Positions 59,788 through 64,000 of a DNA stretch of 64,000 nt are shown in pieces (within the stretch, counting starts at the first letter, position 1; each line of letters starts with the position of its first letter). The DNA comes from Chromobotia macracanthus. Lineage: Eukaryota; Chordata; Actinopteri; Cypriniformes; Botiidae. Where the stretch lies: positions 2,306,001 through 2,370,000 of the forward strand of contig JAZGTH010000103.1 in the NCBI GenBank assembly GCA_036877525.1, written 5' to 3'. The notes beneath the pieces are model-generated. The model worked only from the letters and a program-made list of their open reading frames with translations, made no database searches and had not been told where the DNA came from. Position numbers and translations under genes: made by a program.

Positions 59788-61492
59788 ATGGAGCTGGATG
59801 ACGGGGTGGTGTACCAGGACGACCCGGGGACGTCGGCGATCATGTCGGAGAGGGTCTCGGGCCTGGCCAGCTCCATCTACCGCGAGTTCGAGCGACTGAT
59901 CCGCAAATACGACGAGGACGTGGTGAAGGAGCTCATGCCGCTGGTCGTGGCGGTGCTGGAGAACCTCGACACGGTGTTCGCGGAGAACCAGGAGCACGAA
60001 GTGGAGCTGGAGCTGCTGAAGGAGGACAACGAGCAGCTGATCACTCAGTACGAGCGGGAGAAAGCGCTGAGGAAACACGCCGAGGAGGTGAGACGAGGTT
60101 GTCGTGTGTCCTCAGAAAACACGTCAGTCTCGGGCCTTCAATACACGCGTGTAAACGGATGCGTCGCCGGTGTGCGTTTGATTGTTGTGACGTCACACGC
60201 CGTGCCTCTCGGTTCGGTACAATAGCGTCCGATGTTCGCGCTTTGACGATGTGTTGAACGTCATGTATGGGACAAATATGACGTCACACCATGTTGTCTG
60301 CACGATTGAAACCAAACAAGACAAAAGACTGAAAACAGAACAACACCGTCAAACAAAACAACACCGTCAAACAAACAAACAAAACAACACCGTCAAACAA
60401 ACAAAACAGAACAAAACAACACCGTCAAGCAAACAAACAAAACAAAACAACACCGTCAAACAAAACAGAACAACACCGTCAGGGAAACAAACAAAACAGA
60501 ACAACACCGTCAAGCAAACAAACAAAACAGAACAACACCGTCAGTCAAACAAAACAGAACAACACCGTCAGTCAAACAAAACAGAACAACACCGTCAAAC
60601 AAACAAACAAAACAACACCGTCAAACAAACAAAACAACACCGTCAAACAAACAAACAAAACAACATCGTCAAGCAAACAAAACAACACCGTCAAACAAAC
60701 AAACAAAACAACATCGTCAAGCAAACAAAACAACACCGTCAAGCAAACAAACAAAACGGAACAACACCGTCAAGCAAACAAAACAGAACAACACGCAAGC
60801 AAACAAACAAAACGGAACAACACCGTCAAACAAACAAACAAAACAACATCGTCAAGCAAACAAAACAACACCGTCAAGCAAACAAACAAAACGGAACAAC
60901 ACCGTCAAGCAAACAAACAAAACGGAACAACACCGTCAAGCAAACAAACAAAACGGAACAACACCGTCAAGCAAACAAACAAAACGGAACAACACCGTCA
61001 AGCAAACAAACAAAACGGAACAACACCGTCAAGCAAACAAACAAAACGGAACAACACCGTCAAGCAAACAAACAAACAGAACAAAACGCAAGCAAACAAA
61101 AACGGAACAACACCGTCAAGCAAACAAACAAACAGAACAACACCGTAAAACAAACAAAACCGTCAAACAAACAGAACAAAACCGTCAAACAAAACAGAAC
61201 AACACCGTCAAGCAAACAAAACAGAACAACACCGTCAAGCAAACAAAACAGAACAACACCGTCAAGCAAACAAAACAGAACAACACCGTCAAGCAAACAA
61301 AACAGAACAACACCAACAAACAAAACAGAACAACACCGACAAACAAAACAGAACAACACCGACAAACAAAACAGAACAACACCGTCAAACAAAACAGAAC
61401 AACAACGTCAAACAAACAAACATCACAACACCAGCGGGTTCCTCCTCCTGCTCTGCCTTGTGTTAGATGTTTGCGACATTCATCAGAATCAT

Positions 61493-61528
<36 letters not shown>

Positions 61529-63361
61529 CAGTCTTATTTCAATGTTATGTAAAAGGCATAAATGCATTTATATCTCACTTGTTTCAGAGGAGTTCTGCTT
61601 TCAGATCAGTGTTTTATGTAACTGGAGGGAATTAATCTTTAACTTAATTAACATTCTGTAGAAACTGTTAAAACCTACAACAATTAAACGGCAGTGTTAA
61701 TTCTCATTAGTTGTAAACAATGCCATCTGTTGACTTTAATCTGGATTAGAAATAAGATTACGCTGCAATGTACAGTTGTGAGCGTGTGTGTAAACCCGAC
61801 TTTGTGTAGATTAAGATGCTCAATGGCTTTGTGTTACTGACACTATGAGAGAGTGAACGGGATTATGTGCAGTGTGTGAGACACCTTCAACAACCAAAAC
61901 ACAAGTGAGCCGTGAGCTGCATTAATCCATGTGTACTGATCTGTGATCTGTGTTATATCCTGTTATTACAAGCTGACTTCACTTTCAATGACAGTGACAG
62001 AAGGCTGTGATCAATTTTGAATAGTGAGCATTGATTTTCACTCACATTTCAGCTCACTGATGTACTGGAGAAAACATGGCACATTACATTTTGATATAGC
62101 CGCACATTCTGCATATGTTCTTACTGAAAATGAGAAAAGTCGCACAAACTTTTAAAGTAAAACACTTTATTTTCTCACTTATGGGTACGAAGTCAATAAC
62201 AGACTAAAGGTTAGGCCATCTTCTTCCAGTGTCATCTCTATATGTGCGATTGAGAATGCCAATATTCAGAGAAGGATGGCCAATATAAAATTCAAAACAA
62301 AATTAAAAACAGAAATAGTTTTTCCATTGACAAGACTGCTAGCAGGTATTTGAATGAACATGATCAGGAACATTTTGTGTTTGTCAGTCAATCAGACATG
62401 GTTATTAATTACTGCTTCTGATAATCTTAAAATAGCAGGCAATTCATTCAAATGCTGCTAATGTGAATTCAGATCCCACACTGCTTTTAGCAGCATTAAA
62501 TCTGTTATTTACTGCATAAAAAGTGTGTTTGTAAGACTGTGTTACACTGTACATGAATGAGAATTGAGTGGGACATGAGCCTTATGTTTGGTGATCTCTG
62601 TGCTCTGAGGGCTGAATGAACGTTTGCATGTCAGTGTGACGGGAAACTGAAGTGACACCAAAACAGCTCCTGTTATTAGCTCCTCACACCACGCCAGGCT
62701 CTCCAGGAGGACCCTGTACTCCAGACATGAACCATGAGTTCTGTGTGGAGTGTGAATGAAAGAGCTTCTGATCAGAAAGACTGCATCAGGGTGATATTAC
62801 TTCCAGGTCATGGGTCCTGTGCTTTGGTAGGACTGACAGATCCTGGCATATGTCTGCTGGAGTCAGGGCAGACTGCTTCTAGTGCTCAATACATGTTTTG
62901 GGCATATGAGAGTGCTGTGATGATAAGTAAATATATATATTGCATAAATATTTTAAAAGTAAATATTTAATTTCAGCACTGTTGCAATTGTTTGTGTATG
63001 TATTAAATAAAACCTTTAGAAAACATTTCGACTTATCTTAGTTAATATTCCTCAGCCTATTTACAGCTATTTGGATTATTGCTTTTCAATTATAATTTAC
63101 GTTTACATTTATAATCCAGTTGGAGAGAGAGTGAACTGAAATGTGTCCCTGCAGAAGTAAATGGACAGTCTGTTTAACTGTGTTTGTCATGTTGGGGACG
63201 TTGTATTTAATTCTGTCTCATTTGTGCTTTGTGTGATTAGAGGTTCATTGAATTTGAGGACTCTCAGGAACAGGAGAAGAAAGACCTGCAGAACCATCTA
63301 GAAAGCCTGGGATCACACTCCCGTCAGCTGGAGCTGAAGATCAAGAATTATGCTGACCAGA
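59788..63361 (+). CDS. spag9: JNK-interacting scaffold JIP4/JIP3, first two coding exons (partial)
   Basis: JIP3 and JIP4 tether JNK/p38 kinase modules to kinesin-1 and dynein-dynactin on vesicles and lysosomes. Exon 1 (59788-60087, 100 codons) holds the RH1 domain, with MSERVSGLASSIYREFERLI, KELMPLVVAVLENLD and the start of the coiled coil (ELELLKEDNEQLITQYERE). Exon 2 (63241-63361, ending in phase 1 at donor GTAAGA) continues the coiled coil: FIEFEDSQEQEKKDL to LELKIKNYADQ. The start MELDDGVVYQ, the VAVLENLD wording and FEDSQEQEKK are closer to mammalian JIP4 (SPAG9) than to JIP3. The family is certain; the paralogue is probable. The rest of the gene lies right of the window. Confidence 0.88.
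60335..61425. repeat. AACACCGTCAA(A/G)CAAACAAACAAAAC minisatellite in spag9 intron 1
   Basis: About 1.1 kb of variable-length units (roughly 18-31 bp) built from AACACCGTCAA(A/G)C and AAAC steps, with endings AAAACAG or AAAACGG. The plus strand has almost no T except in GTC, giving extreme strand asymmetry. Because stop codons need T in most contexts, it produces a spurious 433-codon open frame. Confidence 0.97.
61497..61526. repeat. CA microsatellite
   Basis: An uninterrupted CA run directly after the minisatellite in the spag9-like intron 1. Confidence 0.95.
61527..63240. other. Remainder of spag9-like intron 1
   Basis: AT-rich intronic DNA. No exon, RNA gene or repeat family that I recognise. 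Confidence 0.55.
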
Positions 63362-64000
63362 GTAAGAAACAGTGTTCTTCACATATGCATCATGATTCAT
63401 TACTGTCCCAGAATCTGTCGGCTCTGTTAAAGCCCGTTGACCCCACTGAATCAGAGCTGAGAATGTACAGTGAGCCGCTTTCACAGGAGAAATCTGACGT
63501 GTTTGCTTCCCTGAGACTCTAACAGCAGAAATGCAGTTAAACTGAGGTTATCTTACACTAATAAACCGTCAATGATTTGAAGGGTTGTTCTGTGTCTGTT
63601 GTCTGCAGTGTGCACTAGATTAACTGAGATCACAGTCCATGTTCAAGCAGGTGTCAGTAGAGAGAAAATACAGGAGTGTCACTGTTCGGACATGACACGT
63701 GATAAATGTAATGTATAACATATTGAGAATATATGAGAATAACATCTCATGACTGTTACATTTCAATAACAGCCAAAACAACACCAGTAATATCTGTTTT
63801 TTTTTTTGACACACAGGTTAGGACAACGGTTAATTTTTTCATTATATATCTGAAATAATTGGTCTGTTACATTCCTATACCAGCATCTGAAAGCAAAAAT
63901 GATCCAGTTAGTTGTTTATTTAGCATGTTTTCAAAAATAAAGATGAGTTGTGCCAAATGAATCTAATCAAATCGATCTGAACAGATGAAACAATACATCG
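63362..64000. other. spag9-like intron 2, to the right edge
   Basis: Follows the exon 2 donor. No third exon is visible before the window ends. Confidence 0.55.

Noticed and set aside
60251..61552. 433-codon plus-strand open frame rich in Lys, Gln, Asn and Thr
   Set aside because: It lies wholly in the spag9-like intron 1 minisatellite. The frame is open only because the repeat almost lacks T. There is no coding pattern and no splice context.

Overview
This is vertebrate nuclear DNA, most likely from a cypriniform (carp-like) fish. The genes have vertebrate exon-intron structure with compact teleost introns. Fish-type tRNA-derived SINEs, a TTAA-flanked MITE and several AT-rich dispersed repeats fill the introns and gaps. 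No gene model here comes from a search: I traced exons by splice sites, codon phase and remembered family sequences.

Layout. 652-786 (-): first coding exon of an SLC5A sodium/solute cotransporter that runs off the left edge. 2996-21063 (-): grid2ip (delphilin), 24 coding exons. 23485-27959 (-): e4f1, 14 exons. 28093-30196: a 53-bp satellite array of about 40 copies just upstream of e4f1. 31072-36493 (-): hexd, a GH20 hexosaminidase. 37710-42226 (+): ciao3 (narfl). 43726-46576 (-): hagh (glyoxalase II). 47163-47822 (+): fahd1, single exon. 48578-49861 (+): ndufb10. 50827-52266 (-): rps2. 53599-55180 (-): an igsf6-like Ig receptor. 56027-58130 (+): kdelr2. 59788 to the right edge (+): first two coding exons of a JIP4/JIP3 scaffold (spag9-like), with a 1.1-kb minisatellite in its first intron.

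The genes do not form one pathway. They are mostly housekeeping genes: Fe-S assembly, methylglyoxal detoxification, complex I, ribosome, ER retrieval and a cell-cycle transcription factor. Between them lie a postsynaptic scaffold and an immune-type receptor. Pairings known from human 16p13.3 are kept: hagh and fahd1 are head to head, and ndufb10 and rps2 are tail to tail. Genes whose human counterparts lie on 7p22 (GRID2IP, KDELR2) and 17q (HEXD, SPAG9) are mixed in.

Three genes carry breaks in reading frame inside otherwise well-conserved exons: grid2ip (several), hexd (one) and ciao3 (one). Because the breaks are 1-2 nt indels, several in short homopolymers or dinucleotide repeats, and are spread over unrelated genes, I favour consensus errors in the assembly over pseudogenes. 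I found no tRNA, rRNA, CRISPR array or prokaryote-like system. The more unusual items are the satellite next to e4f1, a probable U12-type intron in grid2ip, and several well-formed promoter motifs.
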